64,000 bases of DNA, from positions 1 through 64,000 of the forward strand of contig NZ_JOFS01000010.1 of assembly GCF_000719285.1 (NCBI RefSeq). The letters run 5' to 3'. Position 1 is the first letter of the stretch. Each line of letters opens with the position of its first letter. The notes beneath the pieces were generated by a model that was not told the origin of the DNA, did not search any database, and saw only the letters and a list, made by a program, of their open reading frames with translations. The translations under genes and the position numbers were made by a program. Source of the stretch: Streptomyces bicolor. GTDB lineage: Bacteria > Actinomycetota > Actinomycetes > Streptomycetales > Streptomycetaceae. Shown here piece after piece: positions 1 to 8,838 of this stretch.

Positions 1-515
1 CGATCACCCTTCCTCCCGGCCTGACTCAACGAGCCAGACCTCTGAAGGGGGTCAACTCTCAAAGGCCACTACTGGTCCACTTTTCAGAGGCCACCGACAT
101 TCGTAGATGCTGTCGCTGCGAGAGCTGTCGCGCCGTAGTCCGCGTCGTCGGTGCGGCGGCGGTGTAGGCGAGGAGGTCGTCCGCCTCCCCCGTTATGTGA
201 GGTCGATTGCGCGTACCGGCTGCACCGTGGTCCGGGCGATGGTTTCGAAGTCGCTGCTGGTAAGGCACTCCGCTCATGGTCCAGCTGTGCTCCTGCTGCA
301 GTATGCCTGCGCCGTCGTGCACGAGGCGGTGCCGCAACCATCCCACCGCGTGTTCAGGAGGAGGCGCCACCAAAGCCACGCGTTCCTGACCGTCCGAGCG
401 GCTTGCCTTGTGTCTCTCCACCACGTTCGAAGTCCCATCAGTCCTCAGCGGACGCGCGGATGCGGACTGACACGTCGATGGTGCCGACCGCGCCTGCGTG
501 GTGCGGCGGGGCCTG

Positions 516-770
516 TCATCGTGGGATCCAGTAGTAGTGGGTCGGCCACAGGGCCGGCGCGAACACCGTGCCGTACTGGCGGCGGATTCTGCTCACGCTC
601 GCCGTCGGGGGTTCGCACACGAATCTATGGGCATTCGCCGGACGTTCGGGCTCGGGAATCGGCGAGCCTGACTGATCGCACGTCAAGGTATCCGACCTGG
701 GACAGTTCGCGGCAACTATCCTCGCGGGCTGTGTCATGGGTGAAGGGCATACAGGACAGTCCCTGGTCAC
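516..770 (-). CDS. Possible hypothetical protein (84 aa), coupled to the previous frame
   Basis: This short frame starts with GTG inside the stop of the frame at 767-1084. It has four Cys, three of them in the first 31 residues, and ends in an aromatic-rich tail (LWPTHYYWIPR). I do not recognise a family. It may be real only if the upstream frame is also real. Both could be fragments of a larger gene that has decayed. Confidence 0.2.
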   Translation of the reverse strand: MTRDCPVCPSPMTQPARIVAANCPRSDTLTCDQSGSPIPEPERPANAHRFVCEPPTASVSRIRRQYGTVFAPALWPTHYYWIPR

Positions 771-1084
771 CCCGCGTCGAGGATCCTGGCAATGGTCTCG
801 GCCAACGGCAGCGGGGAACTGTAGTAAGCGGTCAGACGCGTCCGGCAGGACACCTGACAGGCGGGGGATGTCGGAGTGAACAGGTCCCAGCCCACTCCGC
901 GCGTGAAATGGTCCTCGACGATCAGAAGACGCAACTCCAGTGGCGTGCCCTCCGTGTAGGAGTGGGCGGTGGCACGCAGCCGTGCCTCGGCCGCCTGCCC
1001 GGCCTGGCGGGCGGTGTCACCGCCAGGCGGCGGGCTCTGCGGTGGCTGGTCGAGCGAGTAGCGTTCACACGCGGGCCGCGACAT
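767..1084 (-). CDS. Possible degenerate hypothetical protein (105 aa)
   Basis: This frame overlaps the next minus-strand frame by a GTGA junction at 767-770, the spacing typical of translationally coupled Streptomyces genes. That overlap is the only positive evidence. The product has a segment reading EDHFTRGVGWDLFTPTSPAC and no motif I recognise. No Shine-Dalgarno sequence is visible before the ATG at 1084. It could be a decayed member of the small regulatory or DUF proteins common in Streptomyces accessory regions, or simply a chance frame. Confidence 0.22.
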   Translation of the reverse strand: MSRPACERYSLDQPPQSPPPGGDTARQAGQAAEARLRATAHSYTEGTPLELRLLIVEDHFTRGVGWDLFTPTSPACQVSCRTRLTAYYSSPLPLAETIARILDAG

Positions 1085-1293
1085 TGAACGCGGCGAGGAG
1101 CGGCCACGTCACAGCGCGCAGCACGAGGATTCTCACGGATCGGGAGTCGAGGCCACGAGATGTCCTGTGGTCGTCGTAGCCCGTACGAAGGCGCTGATGA
1201 TGATCGCGAAGTGGTTGCCGCGGACTCTGGCCAGCCTGAGACCGGCCCACAGGGCAAGCTAGTTCAGATGGCACCCGATCGTGCATCAGACCC

Positions 1294-1343
1294 ACCGTCA
1301 TGATGCTCCGGCCTCCTGCTGGAGGCCGGAGCATCATGACGGT
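1294..1343. repeat. Perfect 23-bp inverted repeat with 4-nt loop
   Basis: The left arm is 1294-1316 and the right arm 1321-1343, exactly complementary, separated by TGCT. After one mismatch, three more base pairs extend each side. It lies 33 bp before the start of the gene at 1377, within its expected promoter or leader. No T-run follows. It could be an upstream terminator, a transcribed hairpin controlling the downstream gene, or the footprint of a palindromic mobile element. Confidence 0.85.
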
Positions 1344-1376
1344 CGGTACCCAACGCCACCGAGGAGGTGCAGCGCA

Positions 1377-2036
1377 GTGATGGAAGGCTTGAAGTGGATT
1401 GGGCAGCACACATTCGATAAACCTTCGGCTCACGGCATGCTCGGCGGGATCTCCATGACCGCGATGCGCGGGGTCCCTGTCCGGGATCTGCTGCTCAGGC
1501 TGGGCGCGGATGAGGAGGAGATAGCGCGCGGTATGCCGTACCGGGACTTCCACCCGACCAGGGACGCACCCTGCATGTACGGCACGTCCGGTGAGTGGGC
1601 GTACGTGCTGGAGGACCGAGGGTCGTGCACCTGGTGCGAATGGTTCTTCGAGGACGAGGACAAGATGACTCCCGCGCCCGGGGTCGAGCTGATCTGTCTG
1701 AATGCGAACGTAGCGGTCAATCCGAGCTATCTCGTCTACGCGCCCGGTGACGGGAACGTGTACCTGAACAACTTCGGCGACGATCTGACGGACCGCCCGC
1801 ATGCGGTAGAAGGCAGCAAGCTGGCCGCCCTGGGGGAGGGCCTGAAAGCCGCCGGGGCGACCTGCCCGGAGGGGTACACCGTCCCCCAGTGGCATGCCCT
1901 TCTCGACGCGCAGCAGGGGGGTCTGCACGGCGTGGTGTGGCAGGCCGTCGGCGACATCCTGGGCATCGGCATCCCCCGGGCAGAGGTGGAGCAGGGCCTC
2001 ATGCCCGCAGCCAGGCTGACCGGCCCCTATGCGTAA
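1377..2036 (+). CDS. Conserved hypothetical protein, possibly DUF6461-like
   Basis: The product is about 219 aa, cytoplasmic and acidic, without signal peptide or membrane segment. I chose the GTG at 1377 (ATG at 1380 is equivalent) because GAGGAGG at 1361-1367 lies at ideal distance; the longer open frame upstream runs through the inverted repeat at 1294-1343 and is not credible. Visible features are a segment VPVRDLLLRLGADEEEIARG, a WCEWFFEDED stretch, and a Gly/Asn-rich segment (YAPGDGNVYLNNFGDDL). The layout recalls Streptomyces DUF6461 proteins, which carry a similar 'score/gate' arrangement, but that assignment is tentative. It converges with the secreted nuclease-like gene across a strong hairpin. 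Confidence 0.7.
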   Translation: MMEGLKWIGQHTFDKPSAHGMLGGISMTAMRGVPVRDLLLRLGADEEEIARGMPYRDFHPTRDAPCMYGTSGEWAYVLEDRGSCTWCEWFFEDEDKMTPAPGVELICLNANVAVNPSYLVYAPGDGNVYLNNFGDDLTDRPHAVEGSKLAALGEGLKAAGATCPEGYTVPQWHALLDAQQGGLHGVVWQAVGDILGIGIPRAEVEQGLMPAARLTGPYA

Positions 2037-2038
2037 CG

Positions 2039-2077
2039 CTGCGGGGCGGCGCGGATGGGGTCCGTGCCGCCCCGCAG
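2039..2077. terminator. Bidirectional hairpin terminator between convergent genes
   Basis: CTGCGGGGCGGC (2039-2050) pairs with GCCGCCCCGCAG (2066-2077). Four further inner pairs (CGGA/TCCG) follow one mismatch, leaving a 5-nt loop. It sits in the 56-bp gap between the plus-strand gene ending at 2036 and the minus-strand gene ending at 2093, so it can serve both. Confidence 0.8.
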
Positions 2078-2092
2078 TCGTGCGTGTGTGGG

Positions 2093-4048
2093 CTACTTGA
2101 GGGTCAGCTTGCAGCGCCAGGCATCACTGTTCGCGCTGGTGCAGTTGCCGGTGATGTTGGTCTCCAGCCAGTAGGCGTCCTTGTCCATCAGTCGCATGTT
2201 GTTCACGAAGCCGGCGGAGAACGCGCCCATCGATCCCCGGTTCTGGCTGCCGGACATGGCAGACCGGCCGCAGACTTCCTTGAAGGTCGTCAGGGCGCCG
2301 GGCAGGTTGCGTAGGTGGATCGTTCCGTCGACCTTGGTCGCGTAGGACTGGATGCACTTCGATCCGGACGACACCGGGTTCAGGCCGCCTAGGTTGGCGG
2401 GCATGCCGCCGCTGTTGTACGTGGCGTTGAAGGTGAACTCGTCGCAGTCCGGAGTGTCGGTGCTGCTGTTCATCGCGTCCGCGTCGTGGTTGTTCTTCGC
2501 CCAGCCGTCCTCGTCGCAGATGACGGCGCGGTTCTTGCCGTCCCGGCCGCCGGGCAGGTAGTACAGCGGCGTTCCCGCGCTCTGCACGCCGGGGGTCTTG
2601 GGCGTGGCCTGCTGGATCAGCCAGGCGTGTGCCGCTGCCTGCGGGTTCTTGCCTGCATTGAACGTGTACGTGGGCGCGTAGGCGGGGATGACGCAGCCCG
2701 CCTTGGTGGACTGCGCCTTGGTGTCGCAGCGCACCTCGTCGAAGTCGCTGACGCCGCCCAGGCTCCACTGGTATCCGATGGTCTGGATGGTCTCTTCACC
2801 GACCGGGTCGATGATGCCGTTGATCTGTACGTCCGGCTTGAACGTGTACTGCTTGTCGGCGGTGGAGTCATCCCACAGATAACTGGAGGTGATGTAGGCG
2901 ATGTGGGTGTCCCCGGCGGTCCAGTCGGGTTTGCCCTTCCAGGCGGAGGGATCGGCTTCGACGGGGTCACAGCCGTCTTCGCACAGGTGCTGGTAGATGC
3001 CGAGCTGGATCCTGTAGAAGTCGGCGGGGATGCTGATCGGCTTGACGGTCAGCGTCTCGCTGAAGCTGTTCACCCCGTCCAGGCTGATCAGCCGCTGGAA
3101 CAGGAACCAGGCTGTGGCCTGGACCTGGCCGTCCTTGCGGTAGTAGGCGGGCACCTTGCGGTTCTCACAGACCAGGGTTCGGGTGGCGCGGACCAGTGTC
3201 AGATCGTCGTCGCACCAGTCGGCCACCCCGGCAGCGCCACCGGGTTCCGCCGGGGCCAGGGTCGACGGCATCTTGGGGCCCTTGTCCGCAGGCACCGGCT
3301 TACCGAAGCAAACCTGTGCCCCGTCCTTGCCGACCGGGCCGCACTGTTCCTTGCCGCCACCGCTGTTGCTGTGGGGCTGCGCCGACAGCGACGAGGTGTT
3401 CACGACCAGAGGCTTCTCCGGGGAACTGCTTGGTTCCTGGATAGTCTGGTTGGGGTTCGGGCTGGTGCTGTCCCGAGCGGGGAGGGTCAGGTCGATCCCG
3501 GCCCGTACCGTGAACGTCGCCCACGGAGACCAGGTCGTTTCGTACAGGGATCCGTCGTAGGCGTTGGTGTGGAACATGTAGGTCGTGTTGTTCTTCAGGC
3601 GACCGGCCGGGACCTTGACCTGGGCTTTCTGCCCCGAGTTCACGTAGGGGGAGACCAGCACCCCGTACTCGTTGTCGTCGGTCAGCTTGACCTTGGTGCC
3701 GGGAGTGCCGTCGGCTTTGGCCGTCCACACCTCGAACGTCAGGTTGACCTTGTCGCCGTCCGCGTCCGTCACCGTGTTGCGCAGCGTCGGAGTGATGGTG
3801 TTGACCTGCCACTTGCCGCTCGCACTCTTGAACGGCAGCCCCGCCTCGGGGGTACGGCCGGACACCGGCCGTGACCCTGCCGCGGCCAGACCCTTTTCCT
3901 CCGGGCCGTGGACCTGGGGCGGCGCAGCCAGTGGATCAGGTGCCTTCGGTAAGTCGGCTGCGGCAGCTGTTCCCACCCCGGCCAGAACTGTAAGGACGGC
4001 GCCGGCTGCCATGCAGCGCAGCGCCGTACCTATTCGTGTGTTTCTCAA
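2093..4048 (-). CDS. Secreted protein with C-terminal NucA/NucB-type nuclease domain
   Basis: The 651-aa product begins with a Sec signal peptide (MRNTR, a hydrophobic core, then GVGTAAAA near residue 31). Residues about 75-180 form a fibronectin/cadherin-like beta domain of the type seen in actinobacterial RHS-like proteins (DADGDKVNLTFEVW ... YDGSLYETTWSPW). A Cys-rich middle region follows. Near residues 520-580 lies CDEDGW ... DCDEFTFNATYNSGG, which resembles the CDEYPFAST-like core of the sporulation nuclease family NucA/NucB. The start is TTG at 4048, supported by GGAGGGG five bases upstream. Secretion and the nuclease-like core suggest an extracellular DNase or a toxin-like effector; activity is inferred only. 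It is monocistronic. Confidence 0.72.
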   Translation of the reverse strand: MRNTRIGTALRCMAAGAVLTVLAGVGTAAAADLPKAPDPLAAPPQVHGPEEKGLAAAGSRPVSGRTPEAGLPFKSASGKWQVNTITPTLRNTVTDADGDKVNLTFEVWTAKADGTPGTKVKLTDDNEYGVLVSPYVNSGQKAQVKVPAGRLKNNTTYMFHTNAYDGSLYETTWSPWATFTVRAGIDLTLPARDSTSPNPNQTIQEPSSSPEKPLVVNTSSLSAQPHSNSGGGKEQCGPVGKDGAQVCFGKPVPADKGPKMPSTLAPAEPGGAAGVADWCDDDLTLVRATRTLVCENRKVPAYYRKDGQVQATAWFLFQRLISLDGVNSFSETLTVKPISIPADFYRIQLGIYQHLCEDGCDPVEADPSAWKGKPDWTAGDTHIAYITSSYLWDDSTADKQYTFKPDVQINGIIDPVGEETIQTIGYQWSLGGVSDFDEVRCDTKAQSTKAGCVIPAYAPTYTFNAGKNPQAAAHAWLIQQATPKTPGVQSAGTPLYYLPGGRDGKNRAVICDEDGWAKNNHDADAMNSSTDTPDCDEFTFNATYNSGGMPANLGGLNPVSSGSKCIQSYATKVDGTIHLRNLPGALTTFKEVCGRSAMSGSQNRGSMGAFSAGFVNNMRLMDKDAYWLETNITGNCTSANSDAWRCKLTLK

Positions 4049-4164
4049 CGATTCCCCTCCATGGGTACGTATGTTCGAAGCAATCTCATCACGCCCAACT
4101 CCGGTGGCACAGAGGCAAATTCGCCACCCCGTACACGCTGCACGCGTGGAGTCGCACAGCGAAA

Positions 4165-4356
4165 ATGGTCCGAGTCGACCTGACTGATGTTCATGCTGGG
4201 AGGGCGGCGGCTGACGAGGCCGAGGCGGCGACCGCCTTCCGCGAGGCGACCGGCGGGCGCACCATCCACGTGCTGTGGTTCACGCGGCAGAAGAAGGGGC
4301 GGGGCTCGACCCGGCTCAGCTCTACCGCCGATCAGCCCGAGGGTAAGACCCCGTAG
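4165..4356 (+). CDS. Possible small gene or 3' remnant (63 aa)
   Basis: A short, charged frame (ATG at 4165) ends 17 bp before a clear terminator hairpin at 4374-4399, as a genuine gene end would. It contains FREATGGRTIHVLWFTRQKKG and no family motif I recognise. No convincing ribosome binding site precedes the ATG, so it may be the 3' remnant of a longer gene disrupted in this decayed area. Confidence 0.3.
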   Translation: MVRVDLTDVHAGRAAADEAEAATAFREATGGRTIHVLWFTRQKKGRGSTRLSSTADQPEGKTP

Positions 4357-4373
4357 AGCGTGCGGCAACGCAC

Positions 4374-4399
4374 ACGGCCCCCGCCGAAGCAGGGGCCGT
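4374..4399 (+). terminator. Hairpin terminator
   Basis: ACGGCCCC (4374-4381) pairs with GGGGCCGT (4392-4399) around a 10-nt loop. A short T-containing tail (TTGGTCT) follows on the plus strand. It is a typical Streptomyces gene-end hairpin and would serve the small frame ending at 4356. Confidence 0.6.
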
Positions 4400-4499
4400 T
4401 TGGTCTCTGACGTGTAAATAGCAGCAGGTCAGGATGGGTGTGGGCAGCACTGGACGCGCGGTGGCCTTGGGGTCGCCAGGTGTCCGGGGTTGTCGGTCA

Positions 4500-4890
4500 G
4501 GCTGCGTGCTCCCTCGGTTGAGAGTGACGGTGTAGCCGAGCTGGTTGAGCTCGTTGATCGCGCGGCGGGTGGCGCGTTGGGGGCGCGCTGGGTGAAGTTG
4601 GTGCCGCCGAGCTCGTGGTAGGGGACGTTGTCGGTGAGCATGTGCCAGATCGCGGCGATGATCGAGTGCTCGACGGAGACCAGGGCCCGCAGCGGGCCGC
4701 GGCGTGAGGTCAGCCGTTTGTGGCGGGCCTGCAGGTAGGTGTCCTCGGTTCGCACCGCGCCGAAGGCGGCGAGGTCGAGGGCACCCTCGAGGTAGGGGTT
4801 GCCGGGCCGGACCTTGGCGTTCATGGCGCGGCCGACGCACTCGTGGTGGCCGGGTCAGACACTCGCCCAGGAGGCGAGGTGCTTGGGCGG
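4500..4890 (-). pseudogene. Decayed IS110-family transposase, C-terminal part
   Basis: Reading leftwards from about 4890 gives KHLASWASV, a TGA stop at 4857-4855, then PGHHECVGRAMNAKVRPGNP and a segment with HSIIAAIWHMLTDNVPYHE. This is the Transposase_20 half of IS110/IS116/IS902 transposases, where the family reads approximately HLASWAGVCPGHH...GNPYL...ARRGP..AL...HSI....WHML. Near 4580-4590 the frame shifts and continues as RRAINELNQLGYTVTLNRG, the usual family C-terminus. The N-terminal RuvC-like half is absent. One nonsense codon, one frameshift and the truncation make it certainly inactive. Confidence 0.85.
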
Positions 4891-4948
4891 AGGCGAACCG
4901 GACAGCTACTGACCAAGAGGACCGCGGGCCGGCACAACCGCTCCGCGG

Positions 4949-7501
4949 TCAGTTCGCCGTCGCCCGCTCGTCGTGCCGGCGGGCGTGCAGGGCGCGGGAC
5001 ACGTCCTCCCGTGCGTCCAGCAGCAGGCGGCGCAGGGCGGGGGCCGGACTGTGGGTGGCGAGGTAGGCGTCGGTCGCGGTGAGGGTGGCCTCCTCGACCA
5101 GGGCGCGGGGGAACAGCGCGTCCACCACGCCCTTGGCCACGTCGCCGCCGCGCTCGCGCCAGAGGTCCTCGAGCACCTCGAAGTACGCGGCGACATACGG
5201 ACGCAGCAGCTCGCCCCCGTCCTGCGGCAGGCCGCTGAAGGCGCCGGCGACGGCCGTCTGCACGGCGTTCGGCAGGTCCGTGTGGTGGACGACGGACTCC
5301 CAGGCGGCCGCCTTCGCCTCGGCGGTCGGGCGGGCGGCGTGGGCGCGGGCCGCGTGGCGCAGGCCGACAGCCGTGTGGTCGCGGGCTGCCTCCGCGTCGA
5401 TGTCGGCGGCGTCGGCGCGGCCCGCCGCCGCGAGCGCGGTGAGCAGTTGCCAGCGCAGTTCGGCGTCCACCTCCAGACCCGGCACGACGAGTGCGCCGGA
5501 CAGCAGCGCCGCCACCCGGTCCAGGTCGGCGTCGGCGCGGGCGGTCTCGGCGAAGGCGCGGGCCCACATCAGCTGGAAGTCGCCGCCGGGCTTCGCCCCG
5601 TCCAGCAGCCGCCACCAGGTGGCGGCGAGCGCGTCGCGGGCCCGGTCGCGGTGGGCGGGTGCGGTGAGCTGGGTGACGGCGGTCTGCGCCTGCCGCTGCT
5701 GGACCTGCGCCACGCCGAAGTCGGCCTCGTGGGGCAGGCAGTCGGCGATCGTGCGCAGATAGGCCCGGGCGGGCAGTTCGGCGCTGCCGACCATGTCCCA
5801 CAGGGCGTACCAGCACACGGCCCGCTGCACCGGGCCGCGCAGCGCCGTGACATGGCGCAGCAGGGTGGCGAGGGAGTGGTCGTCGAAGCGGACGCGGGTG
5901 TAGCCGAGGTCGTCGTCGTTGAGCAGGACGAGGTCGGGGCGGCGGACCCCGTGCAGCTCGGGCAGTTCGGTGCGGGCGCCCGTGATGTCGGCCTGCACAC
6001 GCCGGACGCGTTCGAGGTGGCCGTCGCGCAGTTCGTACAGGCCGACGGCGATCCGGTGGGAACGCAGCACGGGATGGTCGGCGGGGGCCTCCTGCAGTAC
6101 GGCGAAGGAGGTGAACCTGCCCTCGGCGTCCACCGACAGTTCCGGGCGCAGGGTGTTGGGGCCCGCGGTGCGCAGCCATTCCCCGGCCCAGTGGGCCAGG
6201 TCGCGGCCGGAGCTCTTGGCGGCGACGGACAGCAGGTCGGTGAGGGAGGCGTTGGACCAGGCGTGCCGGTGGAAGTAGTCGCGGACCGCCTCGTTGAAGG
6301 CGTCGTCACCGACCCAGGCGACCAGTTGCTTGATGACGGCGGCGCCCTTGGCGTAGGTGATGCCGTCGAAGTTGACCTGCACGTCGGTGAGGGTGTCGAT
6401 GTCGGCGACGACCGGGTGGGTGGTGGGCCGCTGGTCGGCCTGGTAGGCCCAGGTCTTCTCGACGTTGGCGAACATCGTCCACGACTGGGTCCACTCGGTC
6501 GCCTCCGCCTGGCAGCGGGCGGAGGCGTAGGTGGCGAACGACTCGCTGAGCCACAGGTCGTCCCACCATCGCATGGTGACCAGGTTGCCGAACCACATGT
6601 GGGCCATCTCGTGCAGGATGGTCCCGGCCCGGCGCACCCGGACCGCCTCGGTGGCCAGGGAGCGGAAGACGTAGTTCTCGTGGACGGTGACGCAGGCCGC
6701 GTTCTCCATGGCCGCGACGTTGAGCTCGGGGGCGAAGATCTGGTCGTACTTGGCGAAGGGGAACGGCCCGAAGAGCTCGGTGTAGTGGGCCAGTCCCTGG
6801 CGCGTGGTGTGCAGGATCTCGTCCGCGTCGAGGTGCCCGGCGAGCGAGGCGCGGCAGGCCACCGCGAGCGGGATCCGCCGGCCGTCCGGGGCCGTGTACG
6901 TGTCGTCGCGGACGACGTGGTACTCGCCGGCCACGAGGGCCACCGCGTACGTCGGCAGCGGCGGGGTCGGCTCGAAGTGCCAGGTGTCGCCGTCGGGTTC
7001 GGCGGGCGTGGGTGAGGTGGAGAAGACCTGCCAGCCGGCCGGCGCGGTGACGCTCAGGGTGAAGCGGGCCTTCAGGGACGGCTGGTCGAAGCAGGCGAAC
7101 ACCTTCGCCGCCTCGGCCACCTGGAGGTGGGTGTACAGGTACACCCTGCCGTCGGCGGGGTCGGTCATCCGGTGCAGCCCGGTGCCGGTGTTGGTGTAGC
7201 GGCAGTCCGCGACCACGCGCAGTTCGTTGCGCTCGGCCAGTGCGTCGAGCCGGATCCGCCCCTCGGCGTACACCGCACCCGGCTCCAGCTCCCGGCCGTT
7301 GAGCTCGATGGCGTGGATGTGCTCGGGCACCAGCTCGGCGAAGGTCGTGGCGCCCGGTTCGGCGGTGAAGCGGATGAGCGTCTCCGACCGGAACACATCG
7401 GGGCCGTGGGTGAGGTCGAGGCGGATCAGGTAGGAGTCGGTCTGCAACAGCCGGCCGCGCTCGTCGGCCTCGGCTCGGGTGAGTTCGGTGATCGCGGACA
7501 C
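4949..7501 (-). CDS. pepN: M1-family aminopeptidase N
   Basis: This 850-aa zinc aminopeptidase removes N-terminal residues from peptides in the cytoplasm. The zinc motif HEMAHMWFGN and the downstream glutamate in WLSESFATY are intact. The exopeptidase motif reads AAMEN rather than the usual GAMEN. A C-terminal ERAP1-like helical region follows. The start is GTG at 7501, with AAGGAG ten bases upstream; the much longer open frame beyond it is spurious. It lies 83 bp downstream of an ATP-grasp ligase gene on the same strand, and both diverge from the hydrazine cassette. It may be an ordinary peptidase caught at the cluster edge, or may trim a peptide product or release a warhead from it. The second role is inference. 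Confidence 0.9.
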   Translation of the reverse strand: MSAITELTRAEADERGRLLQTDSYLIRLDLTHGPDVFRSETLIRFTAEPGATTFAELVPEHIHAIELNGRELEPGAVYAEGRIRLDALAERNELRVVADCRYTNTGTGLHRMTDPADGRVYLYTHLQVAEAAKVFACFDQPSLKARFTLSVTAPAGWQVFSTSPTPAEPDGDTWHFEPTPPLPTYAVALVAGEYHVVRDDTYTAPDGRRIPLAVACRASLAGHLDADEILHTTRQGLAHYTELFGPFPFAKYDQIFAPELNVAAMENAACVTVHENYVFRSLATEAVRVRRAGTILHEMAHMWFGNLVTMRWWDDLWLSESFATYASARCQAEATEWTQSWTMFANVEKTWAYQADQRPTTHPVVADIDTLTDVQVNFDGITYAKGAAVIKQLVAWVGDDAFNEAVRDYFHRHAWSNASLTDLLSVAAKSSGRDLAHWAGEWLRTAGPNTLRPELSVDAEGRFTSFAVLQEAPADHPVLRSHRIAVGLYELRDGHLERVRRVQADITGARTELPELHGVRRPDLVLLNDDDLGYTRVRFDDHSLATLLRHVTALRGPVQRAVCWYALWDMVGSAELPARAYLRTIADCLPHEADFGVAQVQQRQAQTAVTQLTAPAHRDRARDALAATWWRLLDGAKPGGDFQLMWARAFAETARADADLDRVAALLSGALVVPGLEVDAELRWQLLTALAAAGRADAADIDAEAARDHTAVGLRHAARAHAARPTAEAKAAAWESVVHHTDLPNAVQTAVAGAFSGLPQDGGELLRPYVAAYFEVLEDLWRERGGDVAKGVVDALFPRALVEEATLTATDAYLATHSPAPALRRLLLDAREDVSRALHARRHDERATAN

Positions 7502-7584
7502 CGGTGGGGTGCTCCTTGTCTGCGGAGGGAGGGGCGGGGCCGGCGCGGCGGGGTGAGGCCGCGCCCCGGATCTGCTCGGGGCCG

Positions 7585-8838
7585 TCAGTCCAGCGGCACG
7601 GACGTCAGGTGCGCGCCACCGGCCGCCTCGTCGAGGCTCCGCTCGCAGGCGGTCCGCTCGGGGGCGGCGCAGACGACATAGGCGTACCGGCTCAGATAGC
7701 CCCCGGGGGGCAGGCGCAGCTCGGTGCCCTCGTCCGCGATCGCCTCGGCGCGCAGCAGCCCCTCGACGGAGTCGACGGAGGGGACGGACACCTCCTGGAC
7801 GCGGCAGTCCCGCGGGGGGTAGGTGAAGCGGATGCCGGCCGTGCGGTGCTCGGTGCGGGTGAGGTCGGGGCGCTCCCCGAGGGCGAGTTCGGCCGCCACC
7901 CGGCCCGGCCGGATGCCGGTGGCCAGCTCGCCGAGCCAGGGGATGAGGTCGCCGCCGAGGCGCGCGTTGACCTCGACCACGACGGGACCGCGCTCGGTGA
8001 AGAGGACCTCGGTGTGGGTGATGCCGGTGGAGACGCGCAGCGCCTCGTGGGCGGACCTGAGCACGTGCAGCAGGTCCGGGTCGGTCAGCAGGTCGTCGGC
8101 GGCGTCGACCACATGCCCGGTCTCCTCGAAGTACGGCTCGAAGCCGGTCTGCTTGTGGGCGATGAACATCGGCTCGTACACGCCGTCGACGCAGACCCCG
8201 TCGATGCTGATCTCCGGGCCGGTCATGTACTCCTCGAGCAGCACGCCGCCCTCGTAGTCCGGTGAGCCGCCGTGCCCGGCCTGCTCGGCCATGGTGAAGG
8301 AGTCGTCGAAGGCGGCCGGGTCGTCGACGCGTACGACGCCGATGCTGGCGCCCATGCCGCGCGGCTTGAGGACCATGGGAAAGCCGACCGCCGGGGCCGC
8401 CTCGCGTGCCTCCTTCAGGGTGTACGCGAGGGCGAAGCGGGGCTGCGGCAGCCCGACCAGGGTGAGGGCGGAGCGGGTGCGGTGCTTGTTGCGGCAGCGG
8501 TCGGCGCCGTCCACGGTGAGGCCCGGCAGGCCCAGCTTCTCGGCGATCAGCGCGGCGGTCGTCACCATCGTCTCGTCGTAGGTGAAGACGCCCGCGATCC
8601 GGCGCGAGGCGGCGATCTCCTCGGCGGTGGCGAGGATCCGCTCGCGGTCCGGGACGAGCCGGGCCCGGTCGAGCAGGGGCACCACGCTGAAGCCCGCCAC
8701 GTGGGGGCGCTGCCAGGTCGGCTCGGCCGCGTCGATCAGCCACAGCGGGTGCCGCTCGGCGGCCGACGCGAGCAGGTACTCGCGGTAGCGCTGCTGGCCG
8801 CTGCCGATCACTAGCAGGGCGTCGGTCTGTGCGGTCAT
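7585..8838 (-). CDS. ATP-grasp amino-acid/peptide ligase
   Basis: The 417-aa protein has a Rossmann-like N-terminal domain (LLVIGSGQQRYREYLLASAA), a central ATP-binding region (VLKPRGMGASIGV, a Lys plus Gly-rich loop) and the magnesium/ATP segment VVEVNARLGGDLIPW. This is the carboxylate-amine ligase class that activates a carboxyl group as acyl phosphate and forms an amide bond (L-amino-acid ligases such as BacD-like enzymes). The start ATG at 8838 has GAGGAG upstream. It is the first gene of the divergent arm of the hydrazine cluster and is followed by the aminopeptidase gene. I infer that it makes one peptide bond of the product. Confidence 0.85.
   Translation of the reverse strand: MTAQTDALLVIGSGQQRYREYLLASAAERHPLWLIDAAEPTWQRPHVAGFSVVPLLDRARLVPDRERILATAEEIAASRRIAGVFTYDETMVTTAALIAEKLGLPGLTVDGADRCRNKHRTRSALTLVGLPQPRFALAYTLKEAREAAPAVGFPMVLKPRGMGASIGVVRVDDPAAFDDSFTMAEQAGHGGSPDYEGGVLLEEYMTGPEISIDGVCVDGVYEPMFIAHKQTGFEPYFEETGHVVDAADDLLTDPDLLHVLRSAHEALRVSTGITHTEVLFTERGPVVVEVNARLGGDLIPWLGELATGIRPGRVAAELALGERPDLTRTEHRTAGIRFTYPPRDCRVQEVSVPSVDSVEGLLRAEAIADEGTELRLPPGGYLSRYAYVVCAAPERTACERSLDEAAGGAHLTSVPLD

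Larger units (their letters stand above)
1..1290. other. Degenerate region without a confident gene
   Basis: No reading frame here has both a good ribosome binding site and a recognisable family. Several overlapping frames of 80-330 codons exist on both strands, rich in Arg and Pro, as expected of shadow frames in high-GC DNA. The best candidates are two minus-strand frames described separately (516-770 and 767-1084). The stretch lies beside a decayed transposase region (4500-4890), so it may hold remnants of old insertions. I see no tRNA or attachment site in it. Confidence 0.4.

Noticed and set aside
2486..3874. Plus-strand frame of 462 codons opposite the secreted nuclease-like gene
   Set aside because: It has no ribosome binding site or family and is antisense to a gene with a clear signal peptide.
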